Positions 34,398 to 44,604 of a stretch of DNA of 64,000 nucleotides are shown here, one piece after another (position 1 is the first letter of the stretch; every line of letters starts with the position of its first letter). The translations under genes were made by a program, and so were the position numbers. Origin of the DNA: Bacteroidota bacterium (GTDB lineage Bacteria > Bacteroidota > Bacteroidia > Bacteroidales > JAAUTT01). The stretch is from assembly GCA_030706405.1 (NCBI GenBank), contig JAUZOO010000016.1:1-64000 (forward strand), written 5' to 3'. The notes below the pieces were generated by a model, which was not told the origin of the DNA, made no database searches, and saw only the letters and a program-made list of their open reading frames with translations.

Positions 34398-37300
34398 TCA
34401 AATTTTAATACCCATAAACAACACATCATCAATCTGTTCAAGCTCTCCCTTCCACATTTCGAAGTTCGATTTAATGAAGTTATATTGTTCGTCCATCGGT
34501 TTCTGGTAAATGTCATTCAACATGTTGCGCAACCGCACCATCTTAAACTTCTTGCCAAGAGAACCGCCGAACTGATCGGGGTAACCGTCGGAAAACATGT
34601 AAATCTGGTCGCCTTTTGAAAGTTGAAGTTCAACATCATCAAAAATCTTATTGTCCATTACTTGTCCACCAATAGAGCTACGGCTTCCCTTATAGCACAG
34701 CTGTTCACCGTTTTGATAAACAATAAAAGGCCTCATAGCCGAAGCAAACTTCGTTTTATAGGTTTTTAGGTTTATTTCGCAAACAATGATGTCCATCCCA
34801 TCGTTAGGTTTTTCATTATCAGTATTTTGAGTAAGCGTAGCTTTTAGTTCATTATCGAGATGAAAAAGAATATCCGAGGGATTATTTACGCCTGGCCGGG
34901 AATAGATATCCTTAAGCAAGGTTGTTCCAATAATCGACATGAAAGCCCCAGGAACACCGTGTCCGGTTGAATCAGCACATACCACCAAAAGCCTGTCGGT
35001 ATTAGGGATAATCTCAAACCAATAAAAGTCGCCGCTCACAATATCGCGCGGAGCATAATAAACAAAGCTTCCGGTAAAAATATGCTGAAGCTTTCGCATT
35101 GAGGGGAGGATGCTTGCCTGAATGCGTTGGGCATAATTAATAGAATCGGTGATGTCACGGTTTTTCAGTTCAATTTCTTCTTTTTGTGACCTTACCTCAC
35201 GGGTACGCTCTTCAAGAAGCCGTTCGAGATATTCCTGAAAAGCCTTTTGTTTACGTTCCCTAAAACGGATAATAAAGTAAACAAAAGCTACCAGCGCAAC
35301 AATGGCAAAGATTATAAACCACCATGTTTTCCAAAAAGGTTGACGTATTTTTACCTGAATGGTTATCGGTGCGGAGTAAACGCCGTCGCTGTTGCAAGCC
35401 CTTACCATAAAGGTATAATTCCCGTCGCTAAGGCGCGAGTATGGCGCAGTACGACTGGTTGATGGTTCGGACCATTCGGTATCAAAACCTTCCAGTTTAT
35501 ATTGATACGTTACCTGTTCGGGATTACTGTAATTCAACCCGATAAACTCAAATTTAACGCGGTAGTGCGAGTACGGTAAGACTATCTTTTTCGAAATATC
35601 ATAAACCGAATCGTTAATAGTTACCGAAAGAATGTTTGCCAGAGGTAGAACTGTCGCTTTTTTATCTTTAGACGATTCATAAACAATTAACCCATCGGTA
35701 GTTCCGAAGAGTATATTTCCTTCGGCATTTTTCGAAATAGCATTGGGATTTATATCTCCGGAAATTGCCTCGGCTCCAAAAGTCCGTATTTTGCGGGTCT
35801 TGCTATTGATACGGCTCATTCCCAAACGGTGTCCGATCCATATATTCCCAGACATATCGGCAGTTATGGCGTAGCAATAATCTGATTTTAAGCCTTCTCG
35901 CGTTGTAAAATTATAAAAAGTATCTTTCATAAACTTGAAGATACCATTACCGGAGGTACCAGCCCACATATTTCCTTCAGCATCCTGAGCAAGCGAAGTA
36001 AATTCCAAATCGGCCCCACTTTTCAAGGTATAAGGCGGAATACTTGGGTTCAGAGAGAACACGGAACTGCTACGGGTTGCAATCCAAGGAATACCCTTAG
36101 AATCGATGAATATGTGGTTAATATCGTTGTATGGCAACCCTTCGGAAGTTGAAAAATGTTGTTGCTGGCCGGTAACAACGTTAAATTGATATACTCCGTT
36201 TTTGGTTCCCACGTATATGCTATTTCCGTATCCATTGATATGATTCACGGAATTGGCCAGCGAATTTTCGTTACGGAAGAATTTGACCGCCCTTTTGGAG
36301 CCCGTCTTTATTTGATAAACTCCGCTTTTATCGGTACCTATCCATAATGTTCCTTTACTATCAAGATAAAGCGAGGTAATATTATCTGCCGGAATTCCTG
36401 CCGAAGCTCCGAACATTTCCGTCGATTTTTCGAGCCCGGTTTTTATTCTAAGCAACCCGTTTTTACCACCAAGCCAATAGCCGTCTTTATCGTAGCATAC
36501 GGCAAGAACATTATTATCCTTAAACTGATCTTTATAATTATAATAGACAAACGATTCATTCAGAAAATTGGCAATACCATTGCCGTAAGTGGCAACCCAG
36601 ATATTGCCTTCCCGGTCCATAAAAGCATCTTTAATATAATCCTGACCAAGACCGTTCGTGGAGTTAAAGTTGACTAAATCCTTTATGAGTTGCCCCTTCT
36701 TTTGAACAACCTTGAACAATCCCTTTTCTTTGGTCGAAATCCATAGGTTTGATTGTTTATCCTCAAATACCGATTGTACATTTTCCTTTTCGATATGCAG
36801 GGTAGAACCAAAGTTTTCGACTATATATTTTCCCTTACCGGTAGCGGTAACCTTATACAAACCGGCATCTTCGGTTCCAACCCAGAAACTATTGGTTTTA
36901 CCGCGTTTTACAATTTTATTGACTTTGCTCGGCGGAAACCCACTAATATTGGCAATAAATTTTATACCAGACGCATTTGCAGAGTATGAGTAAACTTTAA
37001 GTCCCTCATCGGTTCCCACCAAAAGTTCATTGCCTGAGGTAAGGTTCAGAGCATAGATCATGGCTCCCTGAAAAGGTTTATCCAGCTGTGTCCGTTTAAA
37101 ATCTTTATCGATGATGATGATTCCCGAGCTTTGTGTTGCGGCCAGAATGTTCCGGTTTTCATCGGCAATAATGTCGGTAATGCTATTGTTTTGGTTTTCG
37201 GCAGGCTTTAAAACTTTAAACTTACGTCCATCATAAAAAACAATCGTACCATCATTATGTCCTACCCAAAGATTGTCGTCTTTATCTTTATAACTAATGT

Positions 37301-37559
37301 TGGCAACAGCTTCGGGAAGAGAATCTCTTTTGTTGATGTTATGCGTAAAATTGAACCCGTCAAAACGGCACAACCCGACTCCGGTAGCGGCCCAGATAAA
37401 GCCGTTTTTATCCTGGTTTATCGAATATACAAACGGATGGCAAATCCCCTTATCGAGTCCGAATTTTTGAAATTTAAACACCTGGGCTTTTACTGGGACG
37501 ATCCCGGTTAAAATGCCCATCAAAAGAAAAGCGCCATACAGCGCTCTAAATTTCTTCAT
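34398..37559 (-). CDS. Two-component-type beta-propeller protein fused to SpoIIE phosphatase
   Basis: 1053 residues. A signal peptide ends near VPVKAQVF. Residues about 30-650 form repeated propeller blades with the recurring pattern DKNGFIWAATGVGLCRFDG, DREGNIWVATYGNGI and DMSGNIWIGHRLGMSRI. A Y_Y_Y/Ig-like domain (about 660-735) is followed by a membrane helix (about 744-765), a coiled coil (about 770-810) and a SpoIIE/PP2C phosphatase (about 815-1053). The phosphatase has YYAPRDIVSGDFYWFE, ADSTGHGVPGAFMSIIG, NDGMDIIVC and MFSDGYPDQFGG with the metal-binding Asp residues. It is thus a membrane receptor whose output is a Ser/Thr phosphatase, not a kinase. The partner protein is not in the window. 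Confidence 0.92.
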   Translation of the reverse strand: MKKFRALYGAFLLMGILTGIVPVKAQVFKFQKFGLDKGICHPFVYSINQDKNGFIWAATGVGLCRFDGFNFTHNINKRDSLPEAVANISYKDKDDNLWVGHNDGTIVFYDGRKFKVLKPAENQNNSITDIIADENRNILAATQSSGIIIIDKDFKRTQLDKPFQGAMIYALNLTSGNELLVGTDEGLKVYSYSANASGIKFIANISGFPPSKVNKIVKRGKTNSFWVGTEDAGLYKVTATGKGKYIVENFGSTLHIEKENVQSVFEDKQSNLWISTKEKGLFKVVQKKGQLIKDLVNFNSTNGLGQDYIKDAFMDREGNIWVATYGNGIANFLNESFVYYNYKDQFKDNNVLAVCYDKDGYWLGGKNGLLRIKTGLEKSTEMFGASAGIPADNITSLYLDSKGTLWIGTDKSGVYQIKTGSKRAVKFFRNENSLANSVNHINGYGNSIYVGTKNGVYQFNVVTGQQQHFSTSEGLPYNDINHIFIDSKGIPWIATRSSSVFSLNPSIPPYTLKSGADLEFTSLAQDAEGNMWAGTSGNGIFKFMKDTFYNFTTREGLKSDYCYAITADMSGNIWIGHRLGMSRINSKTRKIRTFGAEAISGDINPNAISKNAEGNILFGTTDGLIVYESSKDKKATVLPLANILSVTINDSVYDISKKIVLPYSHYRVKFEFIGLNYSNPEQVTYQYKLEGFDTEWSEPSTSRTAPYSRLSDGNYTFMVRACNSDGVYSAPITIQVKIRQPFWKTWWFIIFAIVALVAFVYFIIRFRERKQKAFQEYLERLLEERTREVRSQKEEIELKNRDITDSINYAQRIQASILPSMRKLQHIFTGSFVYYAPRDIVSGDFYWFEIIPNTDRLLVVCADSTGHGVPGAFMSIIGTTLLKDIYSRPGVNNPSDILFHLDNELKATLTQNTDNEKPNDGMDIIVCEINLKTYKTKFASAMRPFIVYQNGEQLCYKGSRSSIGGQVMDNKIFDDVELQLSKGDQIYMFSDGYPDQFGGSLGKKFKMVRLRNMLNDIYQKPMDEQYNFIKSNFEMWKGELEQIDDVLFMGIKI

Positions 37560-37582
37560 TGAAGCCTAGTTTTAAAAGATTA

Positions 37583-38563
37583 TTATTTCTTTCTGACGCC
37601 AATCGAATACTTATACTTTGGCACCCCGCCAATCGGAACCGTATAGAAGCGAAGCAATTTTCCATATTGATTTCGAACGTTTATTACAACATTATTATTA
37701 TGAACTGGCGGATTCTGTTTTTTTATAAACTGAAAATCGAGCGATGCATTTTTTTCCTCGGGTAAAACCATAAATTCGTCCTGTTTCCAATCGCCCTGAT
37801 TAGAAACAGCAAGTTTCTTCTCTTTACGGACTGTGGAAACGACCCTGATCGTACCATCATCATCCCAGTCGTAATTGGCAACTCTGATGGAAACGGTCTT
37901 ATCATCAACAAAAGGATAGATATGTGACACCTGCTTGGGGTTATCCCACATTCTGAAACAATATTCATAGGTAAAGGCGTTAGCACCTTCAATAGGCTTG
38001 TTTTCGGTTGGCGAAGAGCTTAGAAAATAGCGATACATGTTACCATCGTCTCCTTTGAGCCCGTCGCAAATCACTTTAAATATATAACCCGAAAATTCTT
38101 TTACATACTCTCCCTCAGAAGGGTTAAATGGCCCGAAAGTGTACCATTTATTGTCATATTGAGGATTGACTCCAAATTTTTTAGAGGCCATCATATTTCC
38201 GCTTTTATAATTACCCTTGGGTTCAGTCTCCTGTGCATCAGGATTTGTATAAGCTCCTTTTCCTCCAAATACATAATATATTTCCTCGGTATCCCAAGTT
38301 CCATTCATCTCGTCATTCAACCCCCCGGTATCGGGATCAAAAACACGGATATAAATTGGAGTTTTACAATTTTCAGGAATTATAAAGAAAAATGTCTGGG
38401 AAAAATCGTCATCGCCCCAGGTTTTATCAGCCTTAGGCCCAAATGTGACCAAAAAATTAATATTTTCCACTTCTGCAGGTACCGGCTGTGCCTTGGCTAA
38501 GCTACACCCAAGGATAAGCAGCAACAACATCCAAAAACCAAACTTTCTAACCTTTAAATACAT
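37583..38563 (-). CDS. Exported protein of unknown function
   Basis: 326 residues with a clear signal peptide (GFWMLLLLILGCSLAKAQP). I do not recognise a domain. The mature part is rich in aromatic and acidic residues and looks beta-rich: FLVTFGPKADKTWGDDDFSQTFFFIIPENCKTPIYIRVFDPDTGG, GSGNMMASKKFGV-like stretches, and a C-terminus with NNVVINVRNQYGKLLRFY. It lies 23 nt upstream of the propeller-SpoIIE gene on the same strand, so the two may share a transcript and a function at the outer side of the inner membrane. The gap to the preceding gene contains an imperfect TTACTAAA/TTTAGTAA hairpin. Confidence 0.8.
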   Translation of the reverse strand: MYLKVRKFGFWMLLLLILGCSLAKAQPVPAEVENINFLVTFGPKADKTWGDDDFSQTFFFIIPENCKTPIYIRVFDPDTGGLNDEMNGTWDTEEIYYVFGGKGAYTNPDAQETEPKGNYKSGNMMASKKFGVNPQYDNKWYTFGPFNPSEGEYVKEFSGYIFKVICDGLKGDDGNMYRYFLSSSPTENKPIEGANAFTYEYCFRMWDNPKQVSHIYPFVDDKTVSIRVANYDWDDDGTIRVVSTVRKEKKLAVSNQGDWKQDEFMVLPEEKNASLDFQFIKKQNPPVHNNNVVINVRNQYGKLLRFYTVPIGGVPKYKYSIGVRKK

Positions 38564-38626
38564 GCCTGTTCTATTTTGTTTGATTATGCGATTTACTAAA
38601 AATTATCAATATACTTTAGTAAAAAA

Positions 38627-40045
38627 TCACTTCAATGGTTTGATAACCCAAATATCCCGGTAACTGGCAACAACCGTCTTCTGCTGAGTAGCATCCTGAC
38701 CTGTTACCCCAAGATAAATACGGTAAAGCCCGGGTTCTGCGAAGCTATGACTAAGACTTTTTCCCTGCCCCAGTTCACCATCACTAAAATCCCAATAATA
38801 TTCCTGGGATTGCACTTCCGGCAAGTATGTCTTCGATGCATCAAAAAGCACTGGTTGCCCCACAATAACGGTATCCCTACAGGTAATGAAGGGTTGTTCC
38901 ACATCCCGAACCGGAAAAAGATTGGCGGCCTGATTTTTATACAACTGGCCGGTCAACGTGTCGATTACATTAAGTTGTACAAGATAATCGCCTGGTTTTG
39001 CAAACGTATGCTCAACCTCAAGCGATTTGCCTCTGATTTTTGTTTTATCGCCAAAGTCCCACTCATAAAGGAACGAGGTGGTGTCGGTATTTATTGTACT
39101 TTGCTCAAAAAACTCATAAGTATACGTATTCTTTTCCTGAAGTTTAGCCTTGTTTACAAATACCGGGAAGTTCATTCTAAATTCAAAAATATCGGAAACC
39201 CTGTTGCGGTTGTTCCGGGTAGAGGAAATATATCCTTGTCGGTCAGTAGTATCTGCCGTATATGCAAAATCATCTTCGGGAGAATTGATGGGAGCCGGAA
39301 GAAGAATCGGCCGGGTCCATTTTCCGTTGACTTCCCGGCTATAATAAATATCCAATCCGCCCATCCCGTTTTTTCGGTTTGAGGCAAAATACAACCGCCC
39401 GTTAGAGCAATAAAAAGGATAAAGTTCATCGACAGCGGAGTTAATCTCAGGACCAAGATTCTTAGGCGTACTCCAACGGTTACGCACCAGATTGCATCCA
39501 TAAATATCAAAGCCTCCAAAACCTCCTTTTCTATTTGAAATAAAGAACAACCTCTTACCATCGGCACTCAAATTAGGATGCCCGGTCATCGCATTAGGAG
39601 TATTATAAATAAACGGAGTTATTTGTCCCCAGCCATTACCGTTGGATACAGCCGTAAATATTCCTTCAAAATCAGGAGTATTCTGTGAAAACATCATAGT
39701 TTTCCCATTATTCCCAAAGGTAGCAGGGCCTTCGTGGTACTGAGTATTTATAACGTTTGAAAAAGATTCGGGAGTTCCCCATTTCTGATTGGCCTTCTTC
39801 CGGACAAAATAGAGATCGAGCAAAGAATGATTAGCCGAATCAACCCTGGAAATAAACAAACTGGGGGCACGGTTAGAGCAAAAAACGACTCCATCGTTAT
39901 AAGGAACCGCTGCAAATTCATCGTATTCGCGCGTATTAAACGGAAGCGGAGAAACGGTATATAGGCTTTGTGCTAATGCCGGGGCAAACACACCGCCAAC
40001 AAAAGCACTTAAAATTAATATCCGCTTAATCCAATTCTTCGTCAT
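38627..40045 (-). CDS. Exported WD40-like propeller protein with two PKD domains
   Basis: 472 residues with a signal peptide ending near APALAQSL. Residues about 45-285 carry TolB/PD40-like blades such as GHPNLSADGKRLFFISNRKGGFGGFDIYGC and ELYPFYCSNGRLYFASNRKNGMGGLDIYYS. Two PKD domains follow, one with YEWDFGDKTKIRGKSLEVEHTFAKPGDYLVQL and one with YYWDFSDGELGQGKSLSHSFAEPGLYRIYL. The layout resembles PorE-like T9SS proteins but lacks the OmpA-type peptidoglycan-binding end. It starts 2 nt after the PorP/SprF stop, so it belongs to the same operon as that protein and the large cargo protein. Confidence 0.88.
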   Translation of the reverse strand: MTKNWIKRILILSAFVGGVFAPALAQSLYTVSPLPFNTREYDEFAAVPYNDGVVFCSNRAPSLFISRVDSANHSLLDLYFVRKKANQKWGTPESFSNVINTQYHEGPATFGNNGKTMMFSQNTPDFEGIFTAVSNGNGWGQITPFIYNTPNAMTGHPNLSADGKRLFFISNRKGGFGGFDIYGCNLVRNRWSTPKNLGPEINSAVDELYPFYCSNGRLYFASNRKNGMGGLDIYYSREVNGKWTRPILLPAPINSPEDDFAYTADTTDRQGYISSTRNNRNRVSDIFEFRMNFPVFVNKAKLQEKNTYTYEFFEQSTINTDTTSFLYEWDFGDKTKIRGKSLEVEHTFAKPGDYLVQLNVIDTLTGQLYKNQAANLFPVRDVEQPFITCRDTVIVGQPVLFDASKTYLPEVQSQEYYWDFSDGELGQGKSLSHSFAEPGLYRIYLGVTGQDATQQKTVVASYRDIWVIKPLK

Positions 40046-40047
40046 CC

Positions 40048-40956
40048 TTAAAAATATCGAGGGTTAACAGCATTTATTTTATAGCGAAACTCATAACGAA
40101 GCAATATTTCGTGGGAGCCACTGTTATAATGACTAACGTCGCCCAAAGAATAATCATATGAATAGCCAAAACGTATCTGATTATTTACCTGAAACTCAAC
40201 CAGACCGACAATTGCACCCTGATTCCGGTACGATGCTCCCAGCCAAAGTTTATCATCCTTAAACATAATCAGATTGCAATTCAAATCGTACTGAAACGAA
40301 GAGTTTATCCGATAACGAATTAATGAAGAGGGCTTTACCTTAAAAAAATCGTTAATCCGAAAAAGCACTCCGCCCGAAAATAAAAAATTATAATTATTGA
40401 CATCGTTGTAGGGCTTATATCCGTTATCCTCTTTCTGATAGCTAAGAAACTCAGGCACCGACGCCCCTAGAAACCATGTATTGGTGTTGTAATAAGCCCC
40501 GAAACCGAAATTAGGCAAAAAGCTTCCCGTGTTATTGTTAAATAAATCGTCCGGCTGAGAAGTGGTTATCTTCGAATCCGACTCTTTAAAGAAATTGAAC
40601 CCGGCTTTTAAACCCAAGGCCAACTGCCCTGTTGCCACTTTAAAGCGGTAAGCATAGTTTGAATAAAAGCTAATATTATTTTGAACACCAATTTTTTCGT
40701 TAACAAACAAAACACCAAGTGCCATCGATTTATTGCGAAGCGGCATATGAGCGCTAAGCGTAGACGTTACCGGAGCCCCATCAAAACCAACCCATTGGTT
40801 CCGGTACATCACCGAAGCGCTAAGTACCTCGCGACTTCCGGCATAGGCAGGATTAATAACCAACCCGTTCAGCATATACTGGCTAAAAATAGGAAAGTGC
40901 TGACCATTGGCTACCACCGATATAAAAAGCATTATTATGATAAACGTTCTTTGCAT
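40048..40956 (-). CDS. PorP/SprF family T9SS outer-membrane protein (cargo-linked)
   Basis: 302 residues with a signal peptide ending near VVANGQHF. The family hallmark PIFSQYMLNGLVINPAYAGSREVLSASVMYRNQWVGFDGAP follows, then an alternating strand pattern expected for an outer-membrane barrel. It starts 1 nt after the stop of a T9SS type-B cargo gene; cargo-plus-SprF pairs of this kind are established for F. johnsoniae SprB/SprF, where SprF is needed to secrete its partner. It most likely serves the 1193-residue protein upstream. Confidence 0.92.
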   Translation of the reverse strand: MQRTFIIIMLFISVVANGQHFPIFSQYMLNGLVINPAYAGSREVLSASVMYRNQWVGFDGAPVTSTLSAHMPLRNKSMALGVLFVNEKIGVQNNISFYSNYAYRFKVATGQLALGLKAGFNFFKESDSKITTSQPDDLFNNNTGSFLPNFGFGAYYNTNTWFLGASVPEFLSYQKEDNGYKPYNDVNNYNFLFSGGVLFRINDFFKVKPSSLIRYRINSSFQYDLNCNLIMFKDDKLWLGASYRNQGAIVGLVEFQVNNQIRFGYSYDYSLGDVSHYNSGSHEILLRYEFRYKINAVNPRYF

Positions 40957-40957
40957 A

Positions 40958-43900
40958 TTATCTCCTGATTACCACAAATCCTTTATGAACGTGATTATCT
41001 GCTATTAGCACATAATAATACGTATCGTCCGGGAGTTTTTCACCATGTTTGCCGGTACCGTCCCAATCATTTTGGTAATTGCCCGACGAATAAACTTCGG
41101 TTCCCCAACGGGTGAATACCTTTAATTCTTTGGTTTTGGCATTTTCCAAACCTTCAATCACAAAATAATCATTTTTCCCGTCGTTATTGGGAGTAAAGCC
41201 TGTGTAACGGATTACATCAACCACTTCCACCACCACACTGTCTGTTACACTCGGGCAAACGCCATTAGTTATGGTCCAAAAAAATACATTATTGCCCATA
41301 GAAAGATTCTCGACTACGGACGTTGGACTTGTTGTTTCGCCGACAACCGGCCCTTCCAATTTTGCAGTCCACACACCAGACCCTACCAATGGAACAGGAG
41401 CATTTAAGTGAGTGGAAAATTTATAAACCAGTTTCTGATTTTCGCCAGCATCCGGATCTTTAGGTTGTTGATCTATCGAAATCAGAAAAGGAAGGCTATT
41501 GCTGAGGCAACAATCGTTAAGCCCTGATTTTACAACCCTTCTAAAAAATGTTGGCTGAGTTATAATTCCCGATGAATAATCCTGAACCTGAGCCCCTGAG
41601 ATATTTTGCCAGGTTCCGCCAATAATGCTGTCTTGCCACAAGTAACGATAATCTCCAGCCAACCCTCCGGACATAACCCCTCCGGTAAGTTTCCCGGGAA
41701 TATGCTGTTCGCAAACCTGCGCGCTTCCGGTAACCGTATTATTAACCAACGATGGCAAAACCTTTACTGTAACAATATTGGAATTGTCCGTACAAACCCC
41801 GGAGGTAACAATACAACGAATATACGTAGTATCAGTCAATGCCCCGAGCTGATAATTGGTTTGCAACCCGGTAACATCAATCCATGCAGGAGAGCTGTAA
41901 TAATGCTTCTGCCATAAAAACGTATAGCTAGTGTTATCTCCACCGGTTAGTTGCCCCGAAGTGTGGGTAATGGTAACCGGTTTCTGTCCATAACAGATCG
42001 TCTGATTACTGCCAATAGTATTATTCTTAATTGCCGGTTGGACAGTTACTTTAGCCGCAACACAGGTATCCTTGCAACAATCATTAAGCCCGGAAGCTAC
42101 TATTCTTCTGAAAAATGTAGTCGAAGTTAATATCCCGTTGGTATAATCTTTCTGAATAGCAGGCGACAGCGTTGTCCAACTGGCATTATCGCCGCTGGAC
42201 TGCCACGAATAACGATAGGTTTTATCTCCACCGACCGGAGAGGTTCCTATAAAGGTAGCAGGAGCTGTACCCGAACAAATCGTTTGTCCGGAGATAAGGT
42301 TATTGCCAATTTTAGGAAGGGTAGTTATTTTTAGCGCTTTACTGGTATCTATGCAGGTTTCGTTGAGGCCGGAATAAACCATCCGTCTATAATAAATAGT
42401 ATCGGTCAATGCGCCGGGCGAAAACGCTGCTGAAGTTCCGATATTAACCCAATGCAGGGAATCATCCGTACTTTGTTGCCATTTGTAATGATAAGCACCA
42501 TCTCCTCCTGAAAGCGCCCCACTCTGAAGGCTGGTTGGGGTTGTTCCCGAGCAAATAATCTGAACCGGATTAAGAATATTTCCGGAAATACGGTTTAAAA
42601 TCGTAATTTTTACGGTATCACTAATAACGGTACAAATATTATTAAGAACCTTTCGCCGGTAATAACGAGTTTCCTGATTAGAAGGAGTCGGGTATTCCTG
42701 AGACGTTTTATACAAACTGGAAACTGCATTCCAACTAGTTTTATCCGAACTTTCCTCCCATAAATAACCAATAGGACTTTTCGTATCGCCCCCGTAGGCA
42801 GCTGTACCTCTTATCTTTATTGGGGTTAATCCTTTACATACAATTGTATCAGGAGCTATAAGATTCGATTTTATTTCCGGAACAACATTAATAACAATCG
42901 ACTTACTGGTATCTGTTGTAAAGCTCAATGGATCGTTAATCTTCGGAGATTTTACAATTCTGCGAAAATAAGTAGTATCGGTTAATGCCGGAGGAGCGTA
43001 CGTTGTGTCAGTTGCCCCGATAATATTAGTCCACGCCTGATTTGGTTTGTTACGACTCTGCCATTGAAATGTGTAGGAACCGCCGCCGCCACGCGGCTTG
43101 GTAGCTTTAATCTTTGTTGGAGTATCCCTAAAACAAATAGTATCAGAATGATTTATAATCATATTGAAAAGAAACCCATTAAAAATAGGGTCAAGCTCCC
43201 CCAATACCCATCCTTCATTTCCGTTTGATTGTCCGGCAACACAATTTACAGGTATAGTCTGACCAGATTCTCCGGCAGCAAGATTCACATGTATAGCAGG
43301 AAGTTTTTGCCCTGAAACCCACAGAAAACCGCCGCCACCGCCGCCACCCTGACCTGAACAATGATTAGTATTTCCTCCGTTTCCTCCGCTTATACTAATA
43401 ACGGTATCTCCCGTAACCTTTTCAAATGCTAGCATAACCGAACCACCGCCACCACCAGCCCCGGCCCCTGCATTATTTACTGCAGTACCTGGAACATTAG
43501 CACCATTGGCCGAAATAGAATAGCCATTTGTTTTCAGATGATAGGTTACCAAAAATATAATTCCGCCGCCATTTCCACCGCTTGTCCCGTCGTTAACCTG
43601 AAGTCCACGGCCTGCGCCGCCACCACCGCCCAAAAAAATACGGTCGCGGTAGGGTTCAATGGTTTTTCTTCCAAAATAATCAATTGTAAAATTCCCTCCG
43701 AGCCCGCCTAAGTTAGTATCGGTATTGGTCCATGTAGTACAACTTGAGGTACCTCCATAACCGCCTTGCCCAAATCCACCGCCGCCGCCGCCGCCGGAAC
43801 CAATTCCATTTCCACCGCCGCCGCCGTTGCCCAAGTCTCCACGTCCACGGGTATATGGAAACGACGATGCAGCAAGGCTCTCGCCCTTTAATCCGGCACT

Positions 43901-44539
43901 ATCTGAAGCTACATTAGTATAATTGCGCTGGTCGGGATAATTATAACAAGTACCGACACCTACAGTAGGCTCAGCTCCCCGAAAACCTTTACCGGAAACA
44001 TCAATATTGCCATTTAACAACAGGGTGTCGTTAACGATCATAGCTAACACCCCCCCTTTGTTCCCATCCCAGGAAAGACAAGTCAGCCCCGCACTGGTTA
44101 CTTTGGCATAATTGTATGACGGAACCCGCACAATTTGTACTGATTGTGAGGCATCATAAATATTTAACAAATTGGACCGAAATTTTATCTGATTACCTGT
44201 AACCGACTGTATCGCAACAAACTCATATCGCCCGGTATTGGCTATATTTTGTAATGCATTGACAATTTTCCCTTTGCTATTTAGAACCGGCAAAAATTCC
44301 GCCCCTTTCATTTGAATGACCAGAACAGTATCGCCCTCTCCAAAACCCGAAGCATTATCTACCGTTATTCCGTCTGTTCCCTGGAGACTTACCACCTTTG
44401 CATAACGGTTTATGACAACGGAAACAGGGGTTTGCGAAATCGCCGGAAAAAAACCGCTCACAATTAAAATAAATACTGTAATAAATCGATAAAACATACT
44501 CAAATTGGGCAATCTATAAGGTAAAGCTAAGGTGAACAA
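40958..44539 (-). CDS. Large T9SS type-B cargo protein (gliding-motility C-terminal domain)
   Basis: 1193 residues, secreted. A signal peptide (VFILIVSGFFPAISQTP) precedes a glycine-rich region (about 225-425) with runs of four to seven Gly, encoded by stretches of GGN codons. Then come about six repeats of 85-90 residues, each starting with a pattern like NTIGSNQTICYGQKPV, running through a YRYSWQSS-like centre and ending TTFFRRIVASG; several carry conserved Cys. The last 90 residues are the CHU_C/type-B sorting domain: YTGFTPNNDGKNDYFVIEGLE, LKVFTRWGTEVYSS, WDGTGKHGEKLPDDTYYYVL. It is probably displayed on the cell surface as an adhesin-like filament. The neighbouring SprF gene fits this role. 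Confidence 0.93.
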   Translation of the reverse strand: MFTLALPYRLPNLSMFYRFITVFILIVSGFFPAISQTPVSVVINRYAKVVSLQGTDGITVDNASGFGEGDTVLVIQMKGAEFLPVLNSKGKIVNALQNIANTGRYEFVAIQSVTGNQIKFRSNLLNIYDASQSVQIVRVPSYNYAKVTSAGLTCLSWDGNKGGVLAMIVNDTLLLNGNIDVSGKGFRGAEPTVGVGTCYNYPDQRNYTNVASDSAGLKGESLAASSFPYTRGRGDLGNGGGGGNGIGSGGGGGGGFGQGGYGGTSSCTTWTNTDTNLGGLGGNFTIDYFGRKTIEPYRDRIFLGGGGGAGRGLQVNDGTSGGNGGGIIFLVTYHLKTNGYSISANGANVPGTAVNNAGAGAGGGGGSVMLAFEKVTGDTVISISGGNGGNTNHCSGQGGGGGGGFLWVSGQKLPAIHVNLAAGESGQTIPVNCVAGQSNGNEGWVLGELDPIFNGFLFNMIINHSDTICFRDTPTKIKATKPRGGGGSYTFQWQSRNKPNQAWTNIIGATDTTYAPPALTDTTYFRRIVKSPKINDPLSFTTDTSKSIVINVVPEIKSNLIAPDTIVCKGLTPIKIRGTAAYGGDTKSPIGYLWEESSDKTSWNAVSSLYKTSQEYPTPSNQETRYYRRKVLNNICTVISDTVKITILNRISGNILNPVQIICSGTTPTSLQSGALSGGDGAYHYKWQQSTDDSLHWVNIGTSAAFSPGALTDTIYYRRMVYSGLNETCIDTSKALKITTLPKIGNNLISGQTICSGTAPATFIGTSPVGGDKTYRYSWQSSGDNASWTTLSPAIQKDYTNGILTSTTFFRRIVASGLNDCCKDTCVAAKVTVQPAIKNNTIGSNQTICYGQKPVTITHTSGQLTGGDNTSYTFLWQKHYYSSPAWIDVTGLQTNYQLGALTDTTYIRCIVTSGVCTDNSNIVTVKVLPSLVNNTVTGSAQVCEQHIPGKLTGGVMSGGLAGDYRYLWQDSIIGGTWQNISGAQVQDYSSGIITQPTFFRRVVKSGLNDCCLSNSLPFLISIDQQPKDPDAGENQKLVYKFSTHLNAPVPLVGSGVWTAKLEGPVVGETTSPTSVVENLSMGNNVFFWTITNGVCPSVTDSVVVEVVDVIRYTGFTPNNDGKNDYFVIEGLENAKTKELKVFTRWGTEVYSSGNYQNDWDGTGKHGEKLPDDTYYYVLIADNHVHKGFVVIRR

Positions 44540-44604
44540 ATATATAAATTATTAGTGAATTGATCTGTCTGGCTTATAAGTTTATGTAATTAAACACAAC
44601 TCGT

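Noticed and set aside
38747-39382. 211-residue antisense ORF inside the propeller/PKD gene
   Set aside because: Shadow frame with no motif; the minus-strand protein is well supported.
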